Below are positions 19,435 through 27,202 of a stretch of DNA of 64,000 nt, one piece after another (position 1 is the first letter of the stretch; the number at the start of each line of letters is the position of its first letter). This DNA is from an uncultured bacterium (GTDB lineage: Bacteria; Cyanobacteriota; Vampirovibrionia; Gastranaerophilales; Gastranaerophilaceae): positions 30,284 to 94,283 of the forward strand of contig CACWZA010000010.1 in the NCBI GenBank assembly GCA_902765215.1, written 5' to 3'. The notes under the pieces are model-generated. The model did not search any database, was not told where the DNA came from, and saw only the letters and a program-made list of their open reading frames with translations. Made by a program: the position numbers and the translations under genes.

Positions 19435-19539
19435 TTAAATATTTACCCCTTTTTCGCCTGTGGCGATATCGTTATGCTCAGTCACCTGCTTGCATTTGCC
19501 TTCGCAAACGCAACCTGTGACTTCGCACCGGCTCCGCAT
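19435..19539 (-). CDS. Possible 34-residue Cys-rich micro-ORF upstream of thrS
   Basis: An ATG at 19539 opens 35 codons to TAA at 19435, ending 56 bases before thrS. The peptide has Cys in the pattern C-x4-C-x-C-x3-C (residues 5-16) and ends in EKGVNI. AGAGGGA lies 9 bases upstream of ATG. Base composition is much richer in GC than the surroundings, and the region also forms strong hairpins, so it may be an RNA element rather than a gene. It is not an obvious Thr attenuator, having only three Thr codons. Confidence 0.3.
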   Translation of the reverse strand: MRSRCEVTGCVCEGKCKQVTEHNDIATGEKGVNI

Positions 19540-19585
19540 CGAGGTGGATCCCTCTAACTGTACGATAACATCGTATCACTTCAAG
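19450..19585. other. GC-rich structured island upstream of thrS
   Basis: It stands out from the AT-rich flanks. It contains GTCAC...GTGAC closing a 10-bp stem (TTGCGTTTGC/GCAAATGCAA with one G-U, GAAG loop on the minus strand; 19481-19521), a small hairpin TCGCC/GGCGA (about 19454-19466) and TACGAT/ATCGTA (19561-19575). It may be a leader RNA, a dispersed repeat or a micro-gene. No known riboswitch was recognised. Confidence 0.45.
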
Positions 19586-19736
19586 ATTTGGTTATCAAGA
19601 TAATTTATTATTTTGGGTATTATTAACTTTTGTAACGAAATAATCAACATGTGAAATTAGATATTTTGTATATACTTTATATATATGTAAGCAATGTGCA
19701 AACATTAAATAAAAACGAGAGCAAGAGAGAGTAAAA

Positions 19737-19907
19737 ATGTCAGTATTAAACACTTATGACATCAATGCGAAAGCAAATGAAATATCAGAAGAATTGATGA
19801 AAGTCGAAAAAGCTTCTGATGACAAATCCAGCGTATTGTTCGAAGAAATGCGAATAATGGCAGTGAACAATATGCAGAGATTTAACTTAGGTTTATACAA
19901 AAAATAA
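19737..19907 (+). CDS. Small 56-residue protein
   Basis: The ATG at 19737 follows a GAGAGAG ribosome site and the frame stops at 19905-19907. The product (SVLNTYDINAKANEISEELM, then KVEKASDDKS, ending NMQRFNLGLYKK) is charged and probably one or two helices, without a signal peptide or membrane segment. A clear terminator follows 40 bases later, supporting a real single-gene transcript. No family is recognised. Upstream there is a GTAACG and CATG context similar to other lineage-specific genes here. Confidence 0.65.
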   Translation: MSVLNTYDINAKANEISEELMKVEKASDDKSSVLFEEMRIMAVNNMQRFNLGLYKK

Positions 19908-19946
19908 CTTAACTTAACTCAACTTAATTCCCACTAACTTAGTTTT

Positions 19947-19978
19947 AGCGTCTGATTCAAAATCAGCGCTTTTTTTTT
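19947..19978 (+). terminator. Terminator after the 56-residue gene
   Basis: GCG(T)CTGATT / AATCAGCGC with a 3-base loop, followed by nine T. Confidence 0.9.
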
Positions 19979-20163
19979 GCACGCACATTTTTTTAAATGC
20001 TCACATATTGCATTTACCCCACACAAACTGACAAAACATACCCACAGAGCATAAAGTAGTAACAAATACACTCAATATATCGTCTAAATAAATGATTTGA
20101 TTTTTATATGAGGTGGTATGCTAGAGTGGTAAATTTACCTACATTGTAACGAAAGGAAGATTA

Positions 20164-20715
20164 ATGGAAATTAAATCTATAGTTGGAGCTAAGTTAGGCT
20201 CATTGTCTTTAAATAGATCTACATCTACAAATCCATTTGATAAAACGAGTTTTAGAGGAAAGGCATTTTCAGGCAGTGTATTACCGTTTGCAGATGTATT
20301 TCAGAAAATAAAACCTGTGGAACAAAAACCAAGCAAAGTTGCTATGGTAACAGGTGCAGTAATCAGTGCGGTTACAAGCTTTAAATCAAGAATAACAGAA
20401 CCGGTTATTGCATTTGCACACAGGGTAAAAGAAGGCGTTCTTCACGGTGTAGACGCAGTAAGAAATGCTAAAGAAAGCGCAAAAGAAACATTATTAAGCG
20501 CTAAAAATTCCTGGTTAGAAATGCAAAGAAACATGCAGGAAAGAATTTCACAAGTATTTGAATGGCATAAAACACCGGAGGCAGAACCTGAAACCGGAGC
20601 AAAAATATTAAGTCTTAAACATATCAACGAAAAAGCTTCCGTACAAGATTTGAGAGCGACTTGGGTTCATGAAAACGAAAAGTTATCTCTTGAGGAAGGG
20701 AAGGTAGTTGCATAA
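20164..20715 (+). CDS. Lineage-specific protein with TSFRG motif
   Basis: This 183-residue protein carries T-S-F-R-G at residues 28-32, the motif shared with several unrelated proteins in this window. After it comes a moderately hydrophobic stretch (about 55-72) and a long amphipathic helical region (about 75-125) that could form a coiled coil or lie on a membrane. AAGGAAG lies 6 bases before ATG. Its stop overlaps the next start by one base (TAATG), so the two are translationally coupled. Function unknown. Confidence 0.75.
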   Translation: MEIKSIVGAKLGSLSLNRSTSTNPFDKTSFRGKAFSGSVLPFADVFQKIKPVEQKPSKVAMVTGAVISAVTSFKSRITEPVIAFAHRVKEGVLHGVDAVRNAKESAKETLLSAKNSWLEMQRNMQERISQVFEWHKTPEAEPETGAKILSLKHINEKASVQDLRATWVHENEKLSLEEGKVVA

Positions 20716-21074
20716 TGAATAAAGCAGTAGAAAAAATTATTAATTCATTAGAAAAACACGAGGACATGGAATCAATTCAGGTACTGGAAGAATTAGGAAC
20801 AAATTCACCTGATAACGAAGTCCGCGAAATGACTTCTCGTGCTTTAGTAAGAAAGAACGTTCACGACTCATTAAAAGTTGTTATCATCAATCAGGGCAAA
20901 GGTATAAACGATTTGAGTCCTGTTGTTGCAATGAGCACAGTTAATGAAATTCTTGCATTAGATGATAAGACAGAAGTTATGAAGGTTCTTGATGACACAA
21001 TCAATATGAACTCTATTGATGAAGTCAGAGAAAATGCAAAGTCAGTAATGTCATTACTCACTTTAAGTGAATAG
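20715..21074 (+). CDS. Small all-helical protein, HEAT-repeat-like, coupled to the TSFRG protein
   Basis: This 119-residue protein starts at ATG 20715, within the stop of the preceding gene. It is acidic and helical. Segments such as NSPDNEVREMTSRALVRK and NSIDEVRENAKSVMSLL recall HEAT or PBS-lyase-type helical hairpins used for protein binding. There is no signal peptide. Coupling suggests that it works with the upstream product, perhaps as a partner or chaperone; this is inference. Confidence 0.7.
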   Translation: MNKAVEKIINSLEKHEDMESIQVLEELGTNSPDNEVREMTSRALVRKNVHDSLKVVIINQGKGINDLSPVVAMSTVNEILALDDKTEVMKVLDDTINMNSIDEVRENAKSVMSLLTLSE

Positions 21075-21091
21075 TTTATCATATCATACAG

Positions 21092-21128
21092 CAAAGTCCC
21101 CTTATATTGACATATAAAGGGGACTTTG
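21092..21128. terminator. Long stable hairpin after the coupled pair
   Basis: Arms CAAAGTCCCCTTATAT and ATATAAAGGGGACTTTG pair over 16 bp with one bulged A and a short loop. No long T-run follows, so it may be a terminator or a transcript-end stabiliser. Confidence 0.65.
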
Positions 21129-21164
21129 AGATAAATAAGGTATGAATTAACCAACGAGGACAAA

Positions 21165-21863
21165 ATGTTTCATAAAATTGCACGCATAGTAAAAAATATT
21201 TCGTTTATGATATTGTCTTGGCAAGGTCAGTACCTGCAAAAACGCCTTATTAAAAGATTAGGCTATACCAAAAAAGCAGTAGTCGATGGGTGTACGGTTG
21301 ATATATCCCAAGAGATAAAAGATAAATGTGAAAAAGTAGATAACGATGTTCGTGCAATTCTTAAAAGTTGTAAAAACAACCCCAATGCGGTAATTGAATA
21401 TTTTCACAAAAACAATGTACCTGTTTATTGTCTTAAAAAGGTTGAAAAACTGACCAAGTTTTTAAAAGAAAAAGAGGGTTTGATTACGGAACGCAGCGGA
21501 TTTACGGCGCTCGTTCTTAACCTTGCAACAGGTAACGGGATTAAATTTAAAACAGAAACAATGGTTCTTCTTAATAATGAACCTGACATCTATAACCTGA
21601 TATATTGCCTGCACAAGTGGTACGCAAGAAAAGAGGGTTTAGAAGGGTTTGATAAAAAATCACAAAAACTTCTGGTTAAATGTAACGACAAAAACGAAGA
21701 TAAAATTATCGGGAGATTATCTATTCCTGAAATTACCGCTTTAAGAAATGCCATTCAACGAGATGTTCAGGCAATAGATTTTGTATCTAAATATTCAAGA
21801 GAAAACACAGGTGCTAAAAAAGCACTTGAAAAAATGCAGCAAGATGGCGGAGCAAACATTTAA
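21165..21863 (+). CDS. Unknown 232-residue basic protein
   Basis: The protein starts after an ACGAGGAC site. The N-terminus (FHKIARIVKNISFMILSWQG) is basic and amphipathic and may bind membrane. The rest is Lys-rich and helical, with scattered Cys and no recognised motif. It is on the same strand as the upstream pair but separated by a strong hairpin. No function is proposed. Confidence 0.65.
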   Translation: MFHKIARIVKNISFMILSWQGQYLQKRLIKRLGYTKKAVVDGCTVDISQEIKDKCEKVDNDVRAILKSCKNNPNAVIEYFHKNNVPVYCLKKVEKLTKFLKEKEGLITERSGFTALVLNLATGNGIKFKTETMVLLNNEPDIYNLIYCLHKWYARKEGLEGFDKKSQKLLVKCNDKNEDKIIGRLSIPEITALRNAIQRDVQAIDFVSKYSRENTGAKKALEKMQQDGGANI

Positions 21864-21916
21864 CCGCGTCCTGTTTTGACATATTCAGACGATAATATGA
21901 GTATCAGGAGGTGAAT

Positions 21917-22759
21917 ATGACAGACTGTATAAAAGAACTCAGAGAATTTTTTGAAACAGACGAACATTTTAAAAATATACCAACCTTGGAGGAAAAACTT
22001 GAAAAATTTAAAATGTTTGATATTTCAGACATTGACGAAAATAGTATTTATTCAAAATGCTCATCATCCTATGATCAGGATGACACCTATATTGCAAGAC
22101 TTGTAATGTACATAATATGGAAAAACGAACTCCCTGAACTGACCAATTTTGATGATATAGGAACAAATAAAAAATACAGAGGAGAAACAATAAACACTTT
22201 TAATACCTTGTTTCGTCAGGACTGTTGCGGGATTGACAAATTTTTAGATAATACCCCTGAGGATAACCAACTAAAAACAATAATCAAGGAATTTAAAAAA
22301 GAATACACGACAATCGGGAACTTTATGTTATTTCCGACGGATACAGATAACAACGGGAAAAATATTAATCTTTTGAAAATGTCACTATCTAATGACTTTG
22401 CTGATTTATATTTTATGTCAATATGGAAAGACGGGTTATATGAATATGTTTCAAATATGGGAAACATCAATAAAAAATATTTCGAAAAATTCAAAGATTA
22501 CGAATATTTTTGCAAAGTAAATTTTTTAACAGAATATGAAAATAACGGCAAACCAAAGATTGTATTTGACCATGCTACTGATGACAAAACAGGCAAATAT
22601 TATACTCCATACTACTGGTGGACTAGCTGGAGAAGCGAGGACTGGAAAAAATCATATAAAGATTTTGCAAAAAATTATATAAAACAATCACGAGTTATCA
22701 TTAAAAACAGAGCAGAAAAAATCTGTAATAAACTGTTGCCTCTGCTTAGGGATAAGTAA
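21917..22759 (+). CDS. Unknown 280-residue acidic protein
   Basis: The start at ATG 21917 is chosen because AGGAGG lies 5 bases upstream; an earlier GTG overlaps that site. The protein is acidic and aromatic-rich, with TIGNFMLFPTDTDNNGKN near residue 135 and PYYWWTSWRSEDWKKSY near 238, and no signal peptide or membrane helix. No family is confidently recognised. It is convergent with anmK and the coding ends overlap by 14 bases. Confidence 0.65.
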   Translation: MTDCIKELREFFETDEHFKNIPTLEEKLEKFKMFDISDIDENSIYSKCSSSYDQDDTYIARLVMYIIWKNELPELTNFDDIGTNKKYRGETINTFNTLFRQDCCGIDKFLDNTPEDNQLKTIIKEFKKEYTTIGNFMLFPTDTDNNGKNINLLKMSLSNDFADLYFMSIWKDGLYEYVSNMGNINKKYFEKFKDYEYFCKVNFLTEYENNGKPKIVFDHATDDKTGKYYTPYYWWTSWRSEDWKKSYKDFAKNYIKQSRVIIKNRAEKICNKLLPLLRDK

Positions 22760-23864
22760 TTTTTCCGAGTACAACCGACTTTTTTGCCCCCGTACATGAA
22801 GGAACATTGTTCGGTATACGGTAATAAGTGCAATATCCGAGAAGCGCAAATGCCATTGCCTCTTTATAGTTGTTTGAAATTCCGTAATCTTCGTGGGTTT
22901 TCAATTCAATACGTTTCGGAAGATATTTCCTCAGTTGTTTCATCATAAACTTGTTATACGCACCGCCCCCGCCGACTATAACAGTATCAATATGTGCATT
23001 TGGATAAACAAACCGTTCATAAGCCTGTGCAATTGTTTTTGCCGTCAGTGCTGTGAGTGTTGCAATAATATCCTCTTTATTCGGAGGTGCTATTTTTAAA
23101 ATATTTTCAATATATTTAGGTGAAAAATATTCTCTCCCCGTTGTTTTTGGAGGTTCGTTAAAATAGTACTCGTCTTCCAAAAGACAATTAAGCCAATACT
23201 CTGAAATCGTACCACTCTCTGCTATTTCGCCATCTTTATCATACTTTTTGTTAAAGAATTTTTGAGTGCAGTAGTCAATCATAATATTTCCGCAGCCTGT
23301 ATCAAACCCAAAAGGCAGACAGTCATCCGACACGACCGTAACATTTGAAATTCCGCCAATATTTTGAACCGCCGCATTCTTAAACCAGTGCTTATCGGCA
23401 AAACAAACAAGAGGAGCGCCTTGTCCTCCGTGAGCAATATCTGCTTCTCTGAAATTCGATACGGTCATACAACCTGTTTTCGCAGATATAACAGAGCTTT
23501 CACCTATCTGCATTGTACTTTTTAAAGAAAAACCGTTTTCATAATTCTCTGTCGGATAATGATATATTGTCTGACCATGACTTGAAATTAAATCGGGTTT
23601 TCCAAAGTCACCTATTAAAATTTCAGATGCTTTAGCAAAACATTCACCTATTTCAAAATTCAACTGACACAATTCCTCAACAGAAAGTTCGTTATTAAAG
23701 GCTTTAAAGATTTTGTTCCGTATAAATTCGGGGTAATCATAATTCAGCCCTTTTATGAGTTCACACGACATATCAGGGTACACAGTACAAAGTGCCGCAT
23801 CTATTGTGTCGCATGATGTTCCCGACATCAGTCCTATTATTCGTTTAGGCTCAAGTTCTTCCAT
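22746..23864 (-). CDS. anmK: Anhydro-N-acetylmuramic acid kinase
   Basis: This 372-residue cytosolic kinase opens and phosphorylates 1,6-anhydro-MurNAc from cell-wall turnover, giving MurNAc-6-phosphate for reuse. The family signature GLMSGTSCDTIDAAL lies at residues 11-25. QNIGGISNVTVV and FDTGCGNIMIDY form the sugar-kinase/actin-like fold, and VGGGGAYNKFMM is near the C-terminus. Length is typical. It indicates peptidoglycan recycling, which fits the Gram-negative envelope suggested by kdsC and kdsD. Confidence 0.95.
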   Translation of the reverse strand: MEELEPKRIIGLMSGTSCDTIDAALCTVYPDMSCELIKGLNYDYPEFIRNKIFKAFNNELSVEELCQLNFEIGECFAKASEILIGDFGKPDLISSHGQTIYHYPTENYENGFSLKSTMQIGESSVISAKTGCMTVSNFREADIAHGGQGAPLVCFADKHWFKNAAVQNIGGISNVTVVSDDCLPFGFDTGCGNIMIDYCTQKFFNKKYDKDGEIAESGTISEYWLNCLLEDEYYFNEPPKTTGREYFSPKYIENILKIAPPNKEDIIATLTALTAKTIAQAYERFVYPNAHIDTVIVGGGGAYNKFMMKQLRKYLPKRIELKTHEDYGISNNYKEAMAFALLGYCTYYRIPNNVPSCTGAKKSVVLGKITYP

Positions 23865-23875
23865 ATCAATATGAT

Positions 23876-24190
23876 AAAAAAAAACTTGTCAAATGACAAG
23901 TTATAAGTACTACTATTTAATTTATGTTATGTTTATTTGATTTATTTCAGTTAAAAATTAATTCAAAAATATGAATTCCCAAGATCTCTGTAAAAAACTA
24001 TCCGTAATCTCCTCTGATTACTTACTAACTAAATTATATAAATTGATTTGTTTATTTAATTCTTTTTTTGATTTGTGTGTCAATTGATTTATGTTTGTTT
24101 TATAACCGCTTCTTGTTTAACTACCGTCTCTCCCCAAAGATTGCCGGTACCTCTCCCCTCGGTCTGGCAGCCATCACTCCCTTCGATGTA
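23876..24190 (-). ncRNA. Candidate non-coding RNA with several GGA hairpin loops
   Basis: Minus-strand promoter TTGAAA-N17-TATTAT at 24224-24196 would start a transcript near 24190. A terminator hairpin followed by a run of T lies at 23901-23876, giving about 310 bases with no supported open frame. At least four small hairpins expose GGA in the loop: 24188-24172, 24169-24142, 24140-24127 and 24021-24004 (loop AGAGGA). This layout is like CsrB/RsmZ RNAs that titrate CsrA, but no csrA gene is in the window. No known RNA family was recognised. Confidence 0.4.
23882..23901 (-). terminator. Minus-strand terminator upstream of anmK
   Basis: ACTTGTCA / TGACAAGT stem followed on the minus strand by about ten T. 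It lies upstream of anmK, so it must end another minus-strand transcript, which supports the ncRNA candidate. Confidence 0.75.
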
Positions 24191-24195
24191 AGTCT

Positions 24196-24224
24196 ATAAT
24201 AGTCCTTTAATTTCATGTTTTCAA
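24196..24224 (-). promoter_or_regulatory. Sigma-70-type promoter for the candidate ncRNA
   Basis: TTGAAA (24224-24219) and TATTAT (24201-24196) with exactly 17 bases between them on the minus strand. It is among the best-matching housekeeping promoters noticed in the window. Confidence 0.6.
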
Positions 24225-24491
24225 GTAAAGAAAATCACAAAAATTTTTACATTCCGGCATGCCCTTTAATTTTACTGGAGCATGTGCCAATTTACAAACT
24301 TAATGAAGACAACTTAATGAAATTTAGTAAAATTTTCGGCATTTTTTTCTTGACAAAGAAAGTATAACTATGATATTTAACAACCCCCTTTTGTAAAAAA
24401 TATTAAGCCAAAATCATATAAACTAGCAAATTATCGCCAAACCTCTTTTTATATAAAACAAGTGTGTGAAATAAATGTACGGAGGCTATAT

Positions 24492-24914
24492 ATGGTATCA
24501 CCTGTATTTAATGAGGCAAAAGCAACAATAATACAACCAAAAACTGTTGAAGCTTTTGAAGGAATGATGCGTGATTTGGTCATAAAATCAAGAAATTACA
24601 AGAGCCCTTTTGCGGCAAAACAAAAGGAAGTAATAATTCATAATCCTGCAAAAAACCCGTTTGCACCATTATACAGACCTGACAGGGAAATTCTTTATAC
24701 AATGGATAAAGGACATCAGTTTGAACCGCCAAAGAATTTGCAAAACATAAAAGAAGAACCGCCGAAAAAGATTTTTGCAGCAGCAGGAGGAACAATACCG
24801 CCTGATCCGTCAAAGAATATTTATAACAATAATTTCAAAGAATCACTCGCTGATTTTAAGAATAATCTGATTGCAAAAGATATTTCAAACATGAATAACA
24901 ATAAGAAAATTTAA
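24492..24914 (+). CDS. Lineage-specific Pro/Lys-rich protein
   Basis: The start at ATG 24492 is set by GGAGG 6 bases upstream, giving 140 residues. The N-terminal part is helical (NEAKATIIQPKTVEAFEGMM). Pro-rich segments follow (NPAKNPFAPLYRPDRE, EPPKKIFAAAGGTIPPDPSK) and then a polar tail rich in Asn and Lys. No signal peptide, membrane helix or known domain is seen. The upstream region has two CATG sites 23 bases apart (24258 and 24281), as before other lineage-specific genes. Confidence 0.65.
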   Translation: MVSPVFNEAKATIIQPKTVEAFEGMMRDLVIKSRNYKSPFAAKQKEVIIHNPAKNPFAPLYRPDREILYTMDKGHQFEPPKNLQNIKEEPPKKIFAAAGGTIPPDPSKNIYNNNFKESLADFKNNLIAKDISNMNNNKKI

Positions 24915-24915
24915 A

Positions 24916-24945
24916 CTAAAAGTCCCGAAATAACGGGACTTTTAG
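24916..24945 (+). terminator. Terminator after the Pro/Lys-rich protein gene
   Basis: CTAAAAGTCCCG / CGGGACTTTTAG, a perfect 12-bp stem with a 6-base loop, starting just after the stop codon. Confidence 0.85.
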
Positions 24946-25053
24946 CTAGTTATGTTTTTCGTAAACAAACTTACAAATCGTTTTGCAATAAAGGGCCAAA
25001 CATTGATACAGCCCCGTTGTAACAACAAAAGTTCTTATTATTTTATTCTTCAT
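24946..25053 (-). CDS. Coupled 35-residue micro-ORF after desulfoferrodoxin
   Basis: ATG at 25053 overlaps the dfx stop in the ATGA arrangement and has AAGGAG 5 bases upstream, inside the dfx coding end. The frame stops at 24946. The peptide has a basic start (KNKIIR), a hydrophobic central stretch and three Cys (TGLYQCLALYCKTICKF), like a small membrane or metal-binding peptide. The ribosome site and coupling are strong; conservation is untested. Confidence 0.5.
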   Translation of the reverse strand: MKNKIIRTFVVTTGLYQCLALYCKTICKFVYEKHN

Positions 25054-25439
25054 AAATTCTCCTTATTACTGACGAACAGACCATGAATATTACAATATGA
25101 CCTTGCAGTGATATCATTTTTATCTATACAGGTTAACATTTCAACCTTATCTGACGGATAAAAATACTTTGTCATTATTTCGTTTTTATCCTTTGAAATT
25201 GCCTGAACAAACATAATATAGTGGTTATCTTCCATCGGATGATTATCCATTCTGACAACATCACCGTCGGGTATCGGAGAATGTTTTTCCGTTAAATCAG
25301 GACTGTTCAGACTGTCATTTTTAGGTTCAATTCTGACCATTTCTTCCCCACAGCAGACAGGATGACCATCCCCCGAAATAAGAACTTCTATAACATTCCC
25401 GCAAATATTACATTTATATAACTCTAACTTGTTTGTCAT
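25050..25439 (-). CDS. dfx: Desulfoferrodoxin (2Fe superoxide reductase)
   Basis: This 129-residue protein reduces superoxide to peroxide without making oxygen, a defence typical of anaerobes. The N-terminal desulforedoxin-type iron site is CNIC (residues 10-13) and the later CC pair. The catalytic iron site is given by EKHSPI, HPMEDNHYI and the C-terminal CNIHGLF (His and Cys ligands). Length fits class I enzymes. Only 15 bases before its start lies a perfect inverted repeat that may be an operator. A micro-ORF is coupled to its end. Confidence 0.92.
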   Translation of the reverse strand: MTNKLELYKCNICGNVIEVLISGDGHPVCCGEEMVRIEPKNDSLNSPDLTEKHSPIPDGDVVRMDNHPMEDNHYIMFVQAISKDKNEIMTKYFYPSDKVEMLTCIDKNDITARSYCNIHGLFVSNKENL

Positions 25440-25453
25440 TCTTTCTCCTTTCG

Positions 25454-25477
25454 ATTGATAAATTATTGTTTATCAAT
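25454..25477. promoter_or_regulatory. Perfect inverted repeat between dfx and the YkgJ-like gene, putative operator
   Basis: ATTGATAAA and TTTATCAAT are perfect 9-bp arms separated by 6 bases. The site sits in the divergent intergenic region, 15 bases upstream of dfx. Its size and AT-rich symmetry suit a Fur/PerR-type or other dimeric regulator that responds to oxygen stress or iron; the regulator is not identified. Confidence 0.55.
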
Positions 25478-25528
25478 TCACCAACAATATACATTGCCGA
25501 GTGGGGCAATTTATGATATTCTAAAGTT

Positions 25529-26236
25529 ATGGCAGATTACGGTTCCGAATCAGAGAGAATGGAAGCTCTATACAAGGAAATATTTACAGAGGCGGCTCAG
25601 GCTATCAGAAATGAGATTGATAAGTTTAAGCCGGAGCATAACTGTAAATTTTGTACAATTCCTTGTGATATACAAAAACCCGATATATTTTCCGTGTTCC
25701 CGCCGGGGTGTCCGTACGGTGCATGGCAAATAAAAGCGCTGTCATACCTTACAAACGAATACAGAGCGAAACTGCGTGTTACAAAAAAAGCAATTATGGA
25801 AAAGAAAAAAGAGTACTCCTGCACAAAATGCGGCAACTGCTGTAAACTTGCAGTGAGCGGCTTTAACCCTACCCAATTAAAACAAAGAGCACTCAGGGGG
25901 GATAAATACGCAAGAGAATTCAGTTCAATATATGTTCCTTACGAATCAGAGGAAATGGCAGAAGCAATCTGTCCTGAATTTTACAACAAATTAAAAGATT
26001 TAATGGACGAGGGTGAAAGGTTATACTTCTACTATTGCAGTAAACTTGGAGCAGACAATTTATGTTCTGATTATGAAAACCGTCCTGATATATGCAAAGA
26101 CTTTCCGCTGACGGCATTAAAGGTTCTTCCTGATACATGCGGATATATGCCATGGCATGATGCAGTAGAAAGACAAGCAATGTCAGTTAAAGCACGGGAA
26201 GACCTGATTGCCTTCTATAAAGATAAAATAGGCTAA
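25529..26236 (+). CDS. YkgJ-family cysteine-cluster protein
   Basis: This 235-residue cytosolic protein has a Cys-rich set, CKFCTIPC near residue 35 and CTKCGNCCKLAVSGF near 99, then CSDYENRPDICKDFPL and a late Cys. The CxxCxxCC cluster and the following R-P-x-x-C motif define the YkgJ (UPF0153) family, thought to bind zinc or an Fe-S cluster; its reaction is unknown. It is divergent from dfx and may share the inverted-repeat operator. It lies 27 bases before the WYL pair, perhaps in one operon. Confidence 0.8.
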   Translation: MADYGSESERMEALYKEIFTEAAQAIRNEIDKFKPEHNCKFCTIPCDIQKPDIFSVFPPGCPYGAWQIKALSYLTNEYRAKLRVTKKAIMEKKKEYSCTKCGNCCKLAVSGFNPTQLKQRALRGDKYAREFSSIYVPYESEEMAEAICPEFYNKLKDLMDEGERLYFYYCSKLGADNLCSDYENRPDICKDFPLTALKVLPDTCGYMPWHDAVERQAMSVKAREDLIAFYKDKIG

Positions 26237-26263
26237 TCACGCTATCACAACCAAAGGGGTACT

Positions 26264-27202
26264 ATGAGTACAGATATGACAAATTATATAAAACAACGCG
26301 ATGAAAACAAACAGGTTTCCACAACCGGTGCCCGCGCTCTTGTTTTGTATATCGCCCTTTTGGAAGGTCCTAAATCTTACGAAGAAATCCGCCAATATAT
26401 GATAGATTGCGGAGTTGTCGATAAGGAATATTCAATTGATACAATAAGAATTGATATAAGCACCCTTAAATCAATAGGCTGTGAAATATCAAAAGCAACA
26501 AAGAAAACAAACCGAAAATACGGACTTATATCAAGCCCTTTTAATCTTGAAATATCAACAAAAGAAGTTGATTTAATGAAAGATATCTACACAAAAACCC
26601 TGAAAACGGCTTCCCCGGAAAAATTAATCAGATATCATAAACTGTTTATTAAGATGGCAAGTCTTGTTGAAAAAGAAGAAATCAAAGAAGCCCTTTTGGG
26701 TATTTCCATCTTAAAATCCGCCCCAATTGAGGTTTTAGATGAACTAACATCAAACGAAAAACATAATAAAGTAAAAATACTGTATGCTCCGCCTAATCAG
26801 AAAACAGAATGCGAATATGAAATTACGGTGGAAAAATTCGGGATAAGGAGCGGAAAACTTTATCTGTACGGCTACAACCACACCCTCAATACAAAATCTT
26901 TTCTTAGTGTGACAAGAATAAAAGCCGTACTGGAAAAAATATTTGACAGAAAGTCCGTTGTCGGAATAGATACAAAAGTGACCTTCAAACTCAGAAATTA
27001 TAACGATTACGTTCTTGAAGAAAACGAAACAATTACTGAAAAAACAGAAGAAGATGCACTTGTTGAAGGGGTATATTTTAACGATTTTATAGCCCTTCAG
27101 AGAATGCTCAGTTTTGCATCAGATTGTACGGTTATATCACCCGATAAAATCAAAAACGCTGTTATTGCCAAACTGAAAGAAATGAGGGCAAGATATGACT
27201 AA
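26264..27202 (+). CDS. WYL-type transcription regulator, first of a tandem pair
   Basis: This 312-residue protein has an N-terminal helix-turn-helix (about 20-95: GARALVLYIALLEGPKSYEE ... YSIDTIRIDISTLKSIGCEI, with a recognition helix and wing). A middle and C-terminal region with YEITVEKFGIRSGKLYLYGY and SFLSVTRIKAVLEKIFDRK resembles a WYL ligand-sensing domain. AAAGGGG precedes ATG. It overlaps the next paralogous gene by 8 bases. Paired WYL proteins (for example PafB-PafC) act as heteromers and sense DNA damage; a similar role here is inference. Confidence 0.7.
   Translation: MSTDMTNYIKQRDENKQVSTTGARALVLYIALLEGPKSYEEIRQYMIDCGVVDKEYSIDTIRIDISTLKSIGCEISKATKKTNRKYGLISSPFNLEISTKEVDLMKDIYTKTLKTASPEKLIRYHKLFIKMASLVEKEEIKEALLGISILKSAPIEVLDELTSNEKHNKVKILYAPPNQKTECEYEITVEKFGIRSGKLYLYGYNHTLNTKSFLSVTRIKAVLEKIFDRKSVVGIDTKVTFKLRNYNDYVLEENETITEKTEEDALVEGVYFNDFIALQRMLSFASDCTVISPDKIKNAVIAKLKEMRARYD

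Noticed and set aside
19380..19740. T-box riboswitch upstream of thrS
   Set aside because: The conserved T-box core (AGGGTGG-N-ACCGCG type) was not found on the minus strand.
5538..22759. Two convergent gene pairs each overlapping by exactly 14 bases (prfB/tmk and 21917/anmK)
   Set aside because: The overlapping sequences are unrelated, so equal length is most simply coincidence.
24127..24188. Known riboswitch or SRP/6S RNA in the GGGGAG-rich segment
   Set aside because: The segment did not match remembered consensus cores of cobalamin, SAM, GEMM, yybP, ZTP, fluoride, SRP or 6S RNAs.
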